Made by a program: the position numbers and the translations under genes. From Oscarella lobularis (lineage: Eukaryota > Porifera > Homoscleromorpha > Homosclerophorida > Oscarellidae), in the NCBI RefSeq assembly GCF_947507565.1, contig NC_089191.1:2081240-2145239 (forward strand): DNA of 64,000 bases, read 5' to 3'. Positions 49,359 to 59,697 of this stretch are shown in pieces; position 1 is the stretch's first letter; every line of letters begins with the position of its first letter. The notes beneath the pieces are model-generated. The model had not been told where the DNA came from, searched no databases, and was given only the letters and a program-made list of their open reading frames with translations.

Positions 49359-52300
49359 ATGGCTTGGCAACTATGCGTCGCTGCATTGTTTCTACTCTCG
49401 CTCTCTGCTACAGGACAAGAATGTCCGGTATATCTGATATAACTGTTATATTAGATTTCACCTTATATTATGATGAGTCTTTTGATCTATAGGATCCAGG
49501 TGCGATTTTGACATGCAAAACGTTGACAGATTATTCAAACTCAAACAATTTTTAGGTTTGTCATGCAGAGTCACATTGTGGACTCAATGGACTACATGCG
49601 TTCCAGACGTAAGTCCTGTGGGCGCCTTTTTATCTCACATATCTACAGCATACTTGCAGAGCTGTGAAAAAAGAATGAGAGAAAGAAAAATCCGTAGTTA
49701 TTTTGATCCAGACGACTGTCCTAAGCTTACTCAAGAAAAACCGTGCAATCTCGACTCGTGCACAATAGATCCAAGCAAAGGCTAGAGATCATAATAATTA
49801 ACGATATGTCGTTCTTTATCGTCGCTGTAGAGCCCAAGATGTGTAAAATGGCTTGTCAGGCAAACGCCGAATGTCTTTCGGGGGAATGCACTTGCAGAGA
49901 AGGCTTCTATCTGGCAAAGGAGCGCCTATGCTGTATGTATTTTGAGCGACAAGTTTCGTTTTTCATTAAATTTTTCCTAGGGCCAATAATGTGCAAAAGT
50001 TGCGGTGAGAATGCTGAATGCACAGAAGCGGGCGGCGACGTTGCATGCTCGTGCAAATTTGGATATTTTCGAGATGGGGACGTTTGCAGTAATTTTGATT
50101 CACTTAGAGAGCAATTTATTGATTTATTTTATTGATTCTCTTAGAACCCGATAAGTGCAAAACGTGCCCGGAAATGGCTAACTGTCTTTTGGCTAACGGA
50201 CAATACACGTGTGTTTGCCCGCAGGCTTATTTCCTCGAAGGAGCGCTCTGCTGTAAGTTGAGGATGTTTTTTTTCTAACCTACATATGTTATGACATACT
50301 TTAGTACCAAACGTTTGTCGCGACTGCCCAAAGAACGCATTTTGCGATCAAGAATCTCGAAAATGCTCTTGCAAGCCTGGATATTTTGAAGATGAACAAC
50401 TATGCAGTAACGAAAGAAAACGCCAGTTATCAAGTTCTAATACTATTTTTGCATAGAACCCGACCTCTGTCAAGCCTGTTCCGTCAATGCTAAATGCATT
50501 ATGAATGACAATGAGAAGTACTCGTGCGTATGCGACGACGGTTACGAAGGCAACGGAGAGACATGCAGTGAGACTAATCAGGTATTTATGTAAGATGTTT
50601 CTCTCTATATTGTTATTCTAGCCAAAGAAAATCCGTGCTCAAGAGAATGTCAGACAAATTCTGAATGTAAATTAGACTCGGGCGAATACAAATGCGTATG
50701 CAACGAAGGATTCTATCTCGGAGATGAAAAGGAGACATGCTGTATGCGATCGATTCGCATGTACTGTACTCGTCTACATATGTTTTCATATTCTTTTTTT
50801 AGTACCAAACACATGCAAATTATGTGGCGAAAATGCTGCATGTGAACTCTCCTCAGATAGCAACGGAATGGAGACACACGTGTGCTCGTGCAAGATCGGA
50901 TATTTTCGAGACGGAGACATTTGCAGTATTAGCCGACATCATCAACTTGTTCTTAAAATTTGAAGAGTTTTTAGAACCCGATCATTGTAAATCGTGCCCC
51001 AAGAACGCCGAATGTGCTCTGAATGTTAAAGGGGAACACGTGTGCAGTTGCATAGAAGGCTACGTTGGTTCTGGGAAAACTTGCCGTAAAACAATTAAAA
51101 GGGGTGAAATTTCTAATATAAGTTGTTTTACAGTGCCAGCAATATGCCGCCGTTGCAATGCGAATGCTAAATGCGTTCAATCAAAGGGCGTCTATTCGTG
51201 CAAATGCAACAATGGCTTTATAGGAAATGGATTCTCTTGCAGTGCGTGCTTTAGATCACTTGACGGGTGAAATTTCTTATATAAGTTGTTTTACAGTGTC
51301 ATCAGTATGCCGCCGTTGCAATGCTAATGCTAAATGCGTTTTATCAAAGGGCGTCTATTCGTGTAAATGCAACACTGGCTTTACAGGAAATGGATTCTCT
51401 TGCAGTGCGTGCTTTAGATCACTTGACGGGTGAAATTTCTTATATAAGTTGTTTTACAGTGTCATCAGTATGCCGCCGTTGCAATGCTAATGCTAAATGC
51501 GTTATGTCAAAGGGCGTCTATTCGTGTAAATGCAACACTGGCTTTACAGGAAATGGATTCTCTTGCAGTGCGTGCTTTAGATCACTTGACGGGTGAAATT
51601 TCTTATATAAGTTGTTTTACAGTGTCATCAGTATGCCGCCGTTGCAGTGCTAATGCTAAATGCCTTGTATCAAAGGGCGTCTATTCGTGTAAATGCAACA
51701 CTGGCTTTACAGGAAATGGATTCTCTTGCAGTGCGTGCTTTAGATCAGTTGACGGGTGAAATTTCTTATATAAGTTGTTTTACAGTGTCATCAGTATGCC
51801 GCCGTTGCAATGCTAATGCTAAATGCGTTTTATCAAAAGGCGTCTATTCGTGTAAATGCAACACTGGCTTTACAGGAAATGGATTCTCTTGCAGTGCGTG
51901 CTTTAGATCACTTGACGGGTGAAATTTCTTATATAAGTTGTTTTACAGTGTCATCAGTATGCCGCCGTTGCAGTGCTAATGCTAAATGCCTTGTATCAAA
52001 GGGCGTCTATTCGTGTAAATGCAACACTGGCTTTACAGGAAATGGATTCTCTTGCAGTGCGTGCTTTAGATCACTTGACGGGTGAAATTTCTTATATAAG
52101 TTGTTTTACAGTGTCATCAGTATGCCGCCGTTGCAATGCTAATGCTAAATGCGTTATGTCAAAGGGCGTCTATTCGTGTAAATGCAACACTGGCTTTACA
52201 GGAAATGGATTCTCTTGCAGTGCGTGCTTTAGATCACTTGACGGGTGAAATTTCTTATATAAGTTGTTTTACAGTGTCATCAGTATGCCGCCGTTGCAGT

Positions 52301-53170
52301 GCTAATGCTAAATGCCTTGTATCAAAGGGCGTCTATTCGTGTAAATGCAACACTGGCTTTACAGGAAATGGATTCTCTTGCAGTGCGTGCTTTAGATCAC
52401 TTGACAGGTGAAATTTCTTATATAAGTTGTTTTACAGTGTCATCAGTATGCCGCCGTTGCAATACTAATGCTAAATGCGTGTTATCAAAGGGCGTCTATT
52501 CGTGTAAATGCAACACTGGCTTTACAGGAAATGGATTCTCTTGCAGTGCGTGCTTTAGATCACTTGACGGGTGAAATTTCTTATATAAGTTGTTTTACAG
52601 TGTCATCAGTATGCCGCCGTTGCAATGCTAATGCTAAATGCGTTGAATCAAAGGGCGTCTATTCGTGTGAATGCAACACTGGCTTTACAGGAAATGGACT
52701 CTCTTGCAGTGCGTGCTTTAGATCACTTGACTCCAGATCATTTTGATATGTGCACTTTAGTGCGAAGGTCCCCGTCATGCTTCGGACGTTGTCCTAGGAT
52801 GTCCAGGTGCGTGAAAAAGGCTGACGGACAATATGGCTGTGTTTGCTTCAGAGGACTTATTCTTGGAAATGACAATGTTTGCCGTCGTAAGGTTTTGTGA
52901 ATTTCTTCAATAGGGATTACATATTTGCGTTTTTTCTGCATAGGAGGCTGTAATTGCAACAGATGCATAATTCCGTTCAAAGACAGCTCTGGTCGTATGA
53001 AATACAGCTGCTCTAAGAGCGTTACACTTGAAAGGACGTGTAGAAGTAGATTTGGCATGATGATCAAAGGCAAGATGGGCATGATGAGCAACGGCAAGAG
53101 GATGCTATGCGAGAAAATCTGCAGACTCTGTGTCAGAAAGATTTATACTAGTAGAAATGGAAATGGCTAA
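49359..53170 (+). CDS. TSP1 / EGF-array / FN2-like secreted protein (plus-strand paralogue)
   Basis: ATG at 49359 opens a signal peptide (MAWQLCVAALFLLSLSATG). A predicted 7-nt exon (49493-49499) and exons 49556-49608 and 49648-49785 encode one thrombospondin type 1 repeat (LWTQWTTC, then SCEKRMRERK, ending PCNLDSC). About eight distinct EGF exons follow (49838-51092), in the same order as the second to ninth EGFs of the minus-strand paralogue. Then come ten near-identical 108-nt EGF exons (51134-52708), an EGF-like exon (52739-52890) and an FN2-like C-terminus (CIIPFKDSSGRMKYSC) with a basic, Met/Lys-rich tail to TAA at 53170. Most exons are phase 1-1, so EGF exons can be added or removed freely. 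The protein would carry about 19 EGF-like modules. It is likely extracellular matrix or adhesion; partner unknown. Confidence 0.85.
51134..52708 (+). repeat. Tandem array of ten 163-bp units (108-nt EGF exon + 55-nt intron)
   Basis: Unit starts lie at 51134, 51297, 51460, 51623, 51786, 51949, 52112, 52275, 52438 and 52601. Each contains a whole EGF exon (CRRCNANAKC, GVYSCKCNTG, GFTGNGFSCS) bounded by TTTTACAG| and |GTGCGT. The first unit is the most diverged; units 2-9 are almost identical. 163 is not a multiple of three, so the array codes for a continuous protein only when each 55-nt intron is spliced out. Confidence 0.97.
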
Positions 53171-54034
53171 CTACTAGTAGCGCAGCATGTTGAGGACAAT
53201 GCGTGATGATGTTGATGTCTTGTGTTTTGTCTTGCACGTGGATGTCTGTCCGCTGCTTTTATTCTAAATGTATTTCTTTGCTTCTGTTTGTGAAAGGTAA
53301 GTATTGCATGAGCTCTCTCTCTCATCGGTGGACGGTCACAGCAAAAGAAGAGTTCCCTTATCCCAGATAGATAATGGTTATAACTTACATGAGAAAGATT
53401 AGTAGCCTGCGCAGGATTCGACGCCTAAAATTCCAAAGTACGGCGACGCATGAAGTTCTCGATTGCACTCATGTGACATCTAACGCGCGTCATTGCATGT
53501 AAGAGCTAGTGACGTCAAATCACGCGGCCCATTCTGTCAAATAAAATAGAAATGTATTACTGCCTGAAAACAAAGCAAAACTACGTGAAAGAATTCCGTT
53601 TTCTTCTCTCCTCGTCGTGGATCAACGAATGAATACACATCATTTCAGCTTGTTTTTTCGCCAAGGGCAATTACGCGGTTTCTATGTATACTAGTGCAGT
53701 GAACCTTTAGTCTCAAGCAAAACATTTTGTTGGATTTTGTTACAGTTAGCTAGAGCCCAAAAGCGCTCTTCCTCTCTACTCACGTGAAGAAAAAACTGCA
53801 AGGAAAGACCCAAAATATTGCGTCGTGTAGGAGAAAAAACTCAAATAACTGTCCATTTTATATTATTTCGGTAATTCGTACTGCGGTCGATAGCTTTCTC
53901 TAATCGGTCAACGTTCATAAAAAAAGAGGGATTCCTTGAAAAATGATTTGTGCATCCGGGATAGCAATTTAAGGTATCACGTGAGTGAGGTAGTCTGAGC
54001 ATGATTCGAGTCGTTGTCCACCAGTCTGTTCAAC
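53171..54034. other. Intergenic, 3' flank of the TSP1/EGF gene
   Basis: No coding or RNA signal. Part of it (53180-53470) resembles the region just beyond the minus-strand paralogue's 3' end (about 41440-41750) in inverted orientation. It shares TAGTAGCGC, the ATGATGTTGATGTCTTG block and GAGAGAGCTC, so the paralogy extends past the stop codons. Confidence 0.4.
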
Positions 54035-55641
54035 ATGACAGATCTTAGAGTACGTCGTGCTCACGTAAAGCGAGTTGCAGAGCTCATAGCCCATGCAGAA
54101 CATATCCTCATCAGGAGGCTAGATGTAGGGCGTACAAATGAGATCAACCACAAATGAGATCACAACGTCATGGTAACGTCACGTGTCGTTACAGTGACAT
54201 CACCAGCTCCATGATGCTATTCTACGCCAGAGACGTCAAATTCATTTCAGATGTAGTAGAATTCGAACCTGTGCCATCTTCCAGCGGAGCGCAACAGAAA
54301 AAGCTTGTGATCTCTTTTGTGGTTAATCTACCATTGCGCCCACAAATGAGATCAGCAGCAATACTGCTGCCGCAAGTTCGAAGTCAGTCGCAAGTACTAA
54401 AAGGTGTGATCTCTTTTGTGGTTGATTGATTGATTGATGCTCGCAAATGAGATCAGCAGTTTAATCGAGGTTAGCTAGGTATCTTTGAAAAAGTCCCTAG
54501 GTAAGTTGTATCGCCGCAAAACAAGCGGTGCATCTTTAATTTATTCTTATGCTTAAGTTTAACGCATTGCGGGACGCCGCTAACGGGCAGGTCAAACAAA
54601 TTGATTATTAGCCTTACAGCAGAATAAATGTTTTTGGTTGATTAACAGCCCGAAACAACGTCCCATGACACAATACCAGGGAAATAATGGACAGACACTC
54701 CCCACGTTGTTTCGTGCAGGTAATCAACCAAAAACATTTATTCTTTGAAGCGTTATAGTCTTCTTGGCTCTGCTGTGAAAAATTTTTTGATTAAAGAGGC
54801 ACCGCTTGTTTTGCGGTGACAGAAGTTGGAGATGGGCAATACAACCAACCTACTTGTTCAACGATACTACCCCCAATTAATTAAACTGCTGATCTCATTT
54901 GCGAGCATCAATCAATCAATCAACCGCATAAGAGATCGCACCTTTTAGCACTTGCGACTTACTGCAAACTTGCGCCAATCAAACATAATCATTATCACTA
55001 ATGATCTCATTTGTGGGCGCCACAGTAGATCAACCACAAAAGAGATCACACCTTTTAGTACTTGCGACTGACTTCGAACTTGCGGCAGCAGTATTGCTGC
55101 TGATCTCATTTGTGGGCACAATGGTAGATCAACCACAAAAGAGATCACAAGCTTTTTCTGTTGCGCTCCGCTGGAAGATGGCACAGGTTCGTCTGAAACG
55201 CATTTGACGTCTCTGGCGTAGAATAGCATCATGGAGCTGGTGATGTCACTGTGGACGACACGTGACGTCACCAAGACGTTGTTCAGATCTCATTTGTGTC
55301 TCATTTGTACGCCCTACACGAGCCAATGACAACGGGAAGACGAATCACTCCCGAACTCTTCCTACCGTTCTCACGACGAGCGAAGCGTACTGCAAACAAC
55401 TCACCACAGTCTGTTTAGTCGACGGCGAAGTGGGCGGGGTGATTCTAAGCGAAGACTTGGCACGCCCACTCGTTCCAAACGACGATCCTTCTACGAAAGA
55501 CACGGTACTATCGATGTGGAAAAATTTGGGCCTATGTTATGGAGTCTGGAGGAAATGCTTGCTGAGTACTTTGCAAAGGTGAATAAGAAGCCTTCGCCTT
55601 GCGATCGAATACCTGCACCAATTCCTTTTGGCTGTGGATAA
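54035..55641 (+). pseudogene. Unrecognised gene split by a foldback element and frameshifted
   Basis: ATG at 54035 begins a coding-like frame (MTDLRVRRAHVKRVAELIAH) that is cut at 54123 by the element at 54124-55318. Coding-like sequence resumes at 55319 (EPMTTGRRITPELFLPF). It then continues in a second frame (SEAYCKQLTTVCLVDGEVGG), and a third takes over near 55520-55530 at an A-run (FGPMLWSLEEMLAEYF), ending at TAA 55641. Composition and continuity suggest one decayed exon. No family is recognised. Some of the shifts could be short introns. Confidence 0.45.
54124..55318. mobile_element. 1.2-kb nested foldback element
   Basis: The ends TGTAGGGCGTACAAATGAGA and its complement are inverted, and similarity between the arms runs over roughly 350 bp each. 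Further inside, a second inverted pair occurs (CCGCAAAACAAGCGGTGCATC versus GCACCGCTTGTTTTGCGG, and a TAAATGTTTTTGGTTGATTA pair). The motif CAAATGAGATC or its complement recurs many times. No open frame resembles a transposase, and no clear target duplication flanks it. Confidence 0.85.
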
Positions 55642-55904
55642 GCGCTTTGCAAGGCGAGGCATAAGAAGTACGTTCACTCAATGAGTCATTATATATGTCC
55701 CGCGGGAAAAAAGGCTGGGCGATATTGATTTCGGAGATGCAGTTGAATCAAGTGCACTTTGAATATAAAAGTTGACATGATGTCGACGTATTCTGTCAAC
55801 CAGATTGGCACTTTTGTGCGACTGGCGAGAAAGCGAGTGAGACACATATTTGATTCAAGTTTCGTTTACACTCTTCACGTGGACGCAAGTACCGGTATAT
55901 ATAG

Positions 55905-56440
55905 GTCTTCATCCGGGTAATGGTCGAAGAAAAGACAAGGCCAACCTTTTCGAATTCGTTTTCTTGCAAGGTGCGCTTCGGTCATGCGGTTAGGCATTCA
56001 AATGTCTTTTCTCTAGACGCTGGAGCTTTTTGGAAAAGGTGAGGCTCCCTAAGGGGTCCTGCGAACAGATTTTCGCCTTGCAAGGCGTAACGAAAAGCTC
56101 GCGACGCGTCTTCAATATTCTGTTTGACGGTACACCTAAGGCCTACCTTTATATGGAGCAGTCGACGCATTGCAGGAGTTCCCCATGGCCCTAGAGACGA
56201 ATTTACCCGTCACCCCCTTTCGAAGCTCGTCTCTCGTCCGTCGTAAGTCGAAGTCTTTACTCCGATGCATAAAGAAAAGCCAAGCGTTTAGTCTCCATGT
56301 GGCTGCAATTATGCAAGCGCGCGATGTTCACAAGTCTGCTGCGAGCAGAAATCCCGTGGCCCTAGTGATACTGAACCCCAAAGGGGGCCTTACCCTATTA
56401 TCTCATTTTGTGGTCATAGAGACGTTCGTCAGTTCTCCCA
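55905..56440 (+). repeat. Dispersed repeat R1 copy
   Basis: Plus-orientation copy: CATCCGGGTAATGGTCGAAG start, GCGCTTCGGTCATGCGG, GGTGAGGCTCCCTAAGG, CGTAACGAAAAGCTCGCG, CTGAACCCCAAAGGGGGCC, and GTGGTCATAGAGACGTTCG end. Confidence 0.85.
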
Positions 56441-56754
56441 AGGCATTTTTACAGCTGGAGAAAAGGTATGCACATAAAATACTGTGAAGAAACTTTGAAG
56501 CAGTTTCAAAGTCGTTATTTATTTGGGGATAGGCGCTTAAAAGCAACCTCTATCTCTGGCCGATAAAGAAACGATGCAGTACGCAAAAAAGTTTGCCTTC
56601 TCATCCTTGGGCCTTTTCTCCAAAAGAAGAAAGAGTCCTTTCCTATAGGCTTTTCATACATATATAGTGTAGATCTTTCGCGTGAAAGCGCTCACGTGAA
56701 CTATTCCCATCTCACGTGCTCTCATCTAAACAGCGCCAGCCGTACGACGATCTC

Positions 56755-57498
56755 ATGGCAGCATTCGCCTCTATACTCGCTTTTCTGACCATTCTCGGTC
56801 CCCTCGTCGTCAAGGGCAACGTCCCCTGCACAACATGCGACGACTGTCCAACAACCGTTATAAACGTTCCAGCATTTCAACAAACCGAGTTCAAAACGAC
56901 TTGCAATGACGAAAGTAGTCTTATCACACCAACGGTGTCCTCGGTTCGCGTCGCCAGTACGGGCGCATCGAAGGGCGAATTCAAACTGGCCGTTATGGAC
57001 GAGACAAACTACGGCCTCTATACGGAGAGTGCACCGTTTTACAGCTTCGAAATCCTAGGAACAGGGTTAGGAAACGCAGACCCGTCGTACACGTGTTTCG
57101 ATAGCGGTCGCATTACCTATCGTGTCACGACAAGTAAGAGCGTATATGCCGTCGTTTCGTGTCTGTCGCCTGTGACTTGTCAAATCCAGTACAAGATAGA
57201 TATTTGTCCCTGTGCCACTGTCAACTGCGGTGATAATGGAAAATGCACGGGGAACGGAAGGTGCGTTTGCTCCGCGGGCTTTAATGGGCCAGTGTGCCAG
57301 TATAAGAATGCATTGGCAACTAAGGCGCCGGGGAATTCTACTCCGGTCGGTAGTAAGAGCAGTGGAGGGAGTAACATTGGGTTGATTATTGGGCTTGTTG
57401 TCGCTGGCATTATCGTGGTTGCTATTGTTGTTGTTGTTGTTGTCGTGGTTATATACAAGCGCAAAACGAGTGGCAATCAAACCCTTGTCAATGAATGA
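56755..57498 (+). CDS. Type I membrane protein with one EGF module
   Basis: A single-exon gene of 247 residues. The start at 56755 is chosen because it is the first ATG and gives a proper signal peptide (MAAFASILAFLTILGPLVV). The ectodomain of about 160 residues has paired cysteines (CTTCDDC) and a beta-rich look with no family that I recognise. A compact EGF module follows (CPCATVNCGDNGKC, then CSAGFNGPVC). A Ser/Gly/Pro-rich stalk leads to a Val/Ile-rich TM helix (GLIIGLVVAGIIVVAIVV...), and the short basic cytoplasmic tail begins YKRK. Probably a cell-surface adhesion or receptor protein. It lies just downstream of an R1 copy and upstream of the GH16-like gene on the same strand. Confidence 0.8.
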   Translation: MAAFASILAFLTILGPLVVKGNVPCTTCDDCPTTVINVPAFQQTEFKTTCNDESSLITPTVSSVRVASTGASKGEFKLAVMDETNYGLYTESAPFYSFEILGTGLGNADPSYTCFDSGRITYRVTTSKSVYAVVSCLSPVTCQIQYKIDICPCATVNCGDNGKCTGNGRCVCSAGFNGPVCQYKNALATKAPGNSTPVGSKSSGGSNIGLIIGLVVAGIIVVAIVVVVVVVVIYKRKTSGNQTLVNE

Positions 57499-57835
57499 AG
57501 TTCCTATTGGCTAAGCATTTTCGGTTAACTGTCGGCCCAAGATCTGGGCATTTTGTATTTCTTTTCATACTTTTTATCGTGCGTCGCATAACGAGAGCAC
57601 TTCTTGTTAGCTCGTACAATGTTTAATAGCAAATCATACCAAAGTCTTTTAAAATTGCTTACAACCGCTGTTCTTCAGTCAGAATGATTTAGTCCGCCCT
57701 AAAACGTCCGCGCCTTGTGGGAGCCGTACATTCACGCGGCTCCCCATGGCGGCTCACCCGATGTCACGAGATTTTGTTGACCAAGTCACGGACACAATCT
57801 CGCGTCACCAAGGAACTTTCTGTTTACCGTTCAAC
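57499..57835. other. Intergenic spacer upstream of the GH16-like gene
   Basis: It holds the 3' flank of the EGF membrane gene and the 5' region of the next gene. An in-frame upstream ATG (57746) would prepend 30 residues ahead of the signal peptide and is considered less likely to be the start. Confidence 0.4.
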
Positions 57836-58657
57836 ATGCAACTGCAATTGCTCTTCGTTTTCCTCTGCGTCGCCGGTTCACAGGCCACGTCTCGCTTCAT
57901 AAAGTGGTCTGGCTACACGTGGTCGGCCAAAGACTTTGCATATCATCTCTTTCACCCTGGCCCCTGCCTCTACTCATCTGACTACTACCACGTCCACGTC
58001 GATTCTTCCGACCGCCTTCATCTTAAAGTATCCAACACAACGAATGGCAGATGGACGTGCTCCGAAGTCGTTCTAACCGAGTCACTTGGCTACGGCACCT
58101 ACACTTTTGACGTCACGCTGGACCCCTACATGCTTGATCCGAACGTCATCGTCGGTATGTTCACCTATGCTTACCACAACGACAGTTTTAATAGTCGTGA
58201 ATTGGACATCAATATGGGACGCTGGGGAAATCCCGATGCTGTAGACAACGCCCAGTACGTCGTTCAGCCCTATAACAATCCCAACAACCAAAAACCGTTT
58301 GCTACTCCACAAGGAATAAGCAATATTAGCTACTCCTTCAAATGGGCGCCCAATGAAGTCAGCTTCCTCACCACCTGGTCGGGCGGCATGCATTCGTGGA
58401 AGTTCAACGACAGCGGCGAAGTTCCGCCGCCCGGCGACGAATCGGCTAGCATTAATTTTTGGATCTTTAACGCAAAGCCACCTACCGGCGAACAAGAGTT
58501 GATTGTTAGAAAGTTTACTCATGAGCCCTTGTTCAAGCCACCCACTCAGCCTCCACAGCCCTCTCAGTTCGCATGTGTTGGGGGAAGAGGAACGGCTTTT
58601 GCTGTTCGCTTTTCGCTTTTCTCTTTTATAATTGCCTTCCTGTGTCTTGGCTACTAA
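57836..58657 (+). CDS. GPI-anchored GH16-like (concanavalin-type) protein
   Basis: The frame from ATG 57836 encodes 273 residues in one exon. This start gives a clean signal peptide (MQLQLLFVFLCVAGSQA). The core resembles the jelly-roll glycoside hydrolase family 16 fold: WSGYTWSAKD near the start, GYGTYTFDV, then the catalytic-strand motif ELDINMGRWGNPD (about residues 122-134) and NAQYVVQPY. Active GH16 enzymes have ExDxxE on that strand. Here the first Glu and the Asp are present but the second Glu (acid/base) is replaced, so hydrolysis is doubtful and carbohydrate binding is more likely. A Pro-rich linker and C-terminal hydrophobic tail (FSLFSFIIAFLCLGY) suggest GPI anchoring. The family assignment is from motif memory. 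Confidence 0.7.
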   Translation: MQLQLLFVFLCVAGSQATSRFIKWSGYTWSAKDFAYHLFHPGPCLYSSDYYHVHVDSSDRLHLKVSNTTNGRWTCSEVVLTESLGYGTYTFDVTLDPYMLDPNVIVGMFTYAYHNDSFNSRELDINMGRWGNPDAVDNAQYVVQPYNNPNNQKPFATPQGISNISYSFKWAPNEVSFLTTWSGGMHSWKFNDSGEVPPPGDESASINFWIFNAKPPTGEQELIVRKFTHEPLFKPPTQPPQPSQFACVGGRGTAFAVRFSLFSFIIAFLCLGY

Positions 58658-58859
58658 GCCAAAGTAATCTCTGTGGTTGACTATAACTGTCTGAAAAAGT
58701 GCAGTTTCCAGTAGATGAAGGGTTTTGTTGTGGGTCTTCTGCTCTGCGTCAGGTGTCTGCATTTTTTGTAGCTGTGCTTTTTCTACTGACCGTTCGTGCG
58801 ATGTCGTAGCAATAATCAGTAATATTGATAGGCTGATTATATACATGTATACTTTGCGC

Positions 58860-59350
58860 CTTTATCCGGGTAATGATCCAAGGAAAGTGGGCCTTTTGAC
58901 TGAATGTTTGTGCAAGAGCCATTTCGGCTATAGTGGGATGCTTTTCGAAGCAGTTTCTCTAGACTCCATCGTCTTGAGGAGAAGATGAGGCTCCCTAAGG
59001 TGTCCCACAACAGATTTCGAGCATTTCGGCGTCTATCGTTAGGCTCGAGGCGCGAGTTCACTATTCTTTCTTTACAGTACATTCTAGGTCTACACTTAGA
59101 CAGAGGATTTGACACGTCTCAGTGGTTCTCTATCGCCTAAGAGGCGAATTTATACTTCGTCCTTTCGAAGCTCGTCTCTCGATCCTCCGTCCTTAGTCGA
59201 ATTCTTCTCTCCGGTACTCGAAGAAAAGCGAAAAGGTTGGTCTCTAAATAGTTGGAATTTTGCCAGCGCGCGATCGACAACGGCCGCAGCGAGCAAAAAT
59301 CCCGTGGCCCTAGTGATGCAGAACCCCCAGAGGGGACCTCACCCGTTGTA
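58860..59350 (+). repeat. Dispersed repeat R1 copy
   Basis: Plus-orientation, more diverged copy: TATCCGGGTAATGATCCAAGG start, CATTTCGGCTATAG, GATGAGGCTCCCTAAGG, GGCGAATTTATAC, GAACCCCCAGAGGGGACCTCACCC end. Confidence 0.8.
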
Positions 59351-59697
59351 ACTATGTGCGTTCCAATGAGCTATCATGCCTTTGTATTTCAAAATGATTT
59401 TTAACGGTGTGCAACAGAGGTTTCCGGTTATTATTTTACCTAGCTTCAGTACAGAACATGTAAGTCATGAGTTAGTCGTAAAGTTCACGTGCAAAATCAT
59501 GAGATTTGGCTCTATCTCAAAAAAATTTTTGTTTTATATAAGCGTCACAATCTTTCCTGTAAGGGAGAATGCTGTCAGAGCGACAACAATGATTTTCTAA
59601 TGTGTAAGGAAAACGAGCCAAACGTTTACAGTAATTCGTAAATAATGTAGGAGCACTAAAACAAAATGGAGCATGCACAAACAAAAGATTTCTCTCT
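59351..59697. other. Intergenic, 3' of the BTB-kelch gene
   Basis: No coding signal. Confidence 0.35.

Noticed and set aside
49786-49837. Stop codon TAG after the TSP1 exon as the end of a short gene
   Set aside because: The following sequence is homologous to an intron of the paralogue and leads in phase into the EGF exons, so a GC-donor intron is more likely than a gene end.
51134-52708. Regular direct repeats suggestive of a CRISPR-like array
   Set aside because: The units are 163 bp, code for EGF modules, contain splice sites and have no variable spacers; the context is animal.
58082-58846. 254-codon open frame on the minus strand
   Set aside because: It is antisense to the GH16-like coding exon, which has a signal peptide, fold motifs and anchor.
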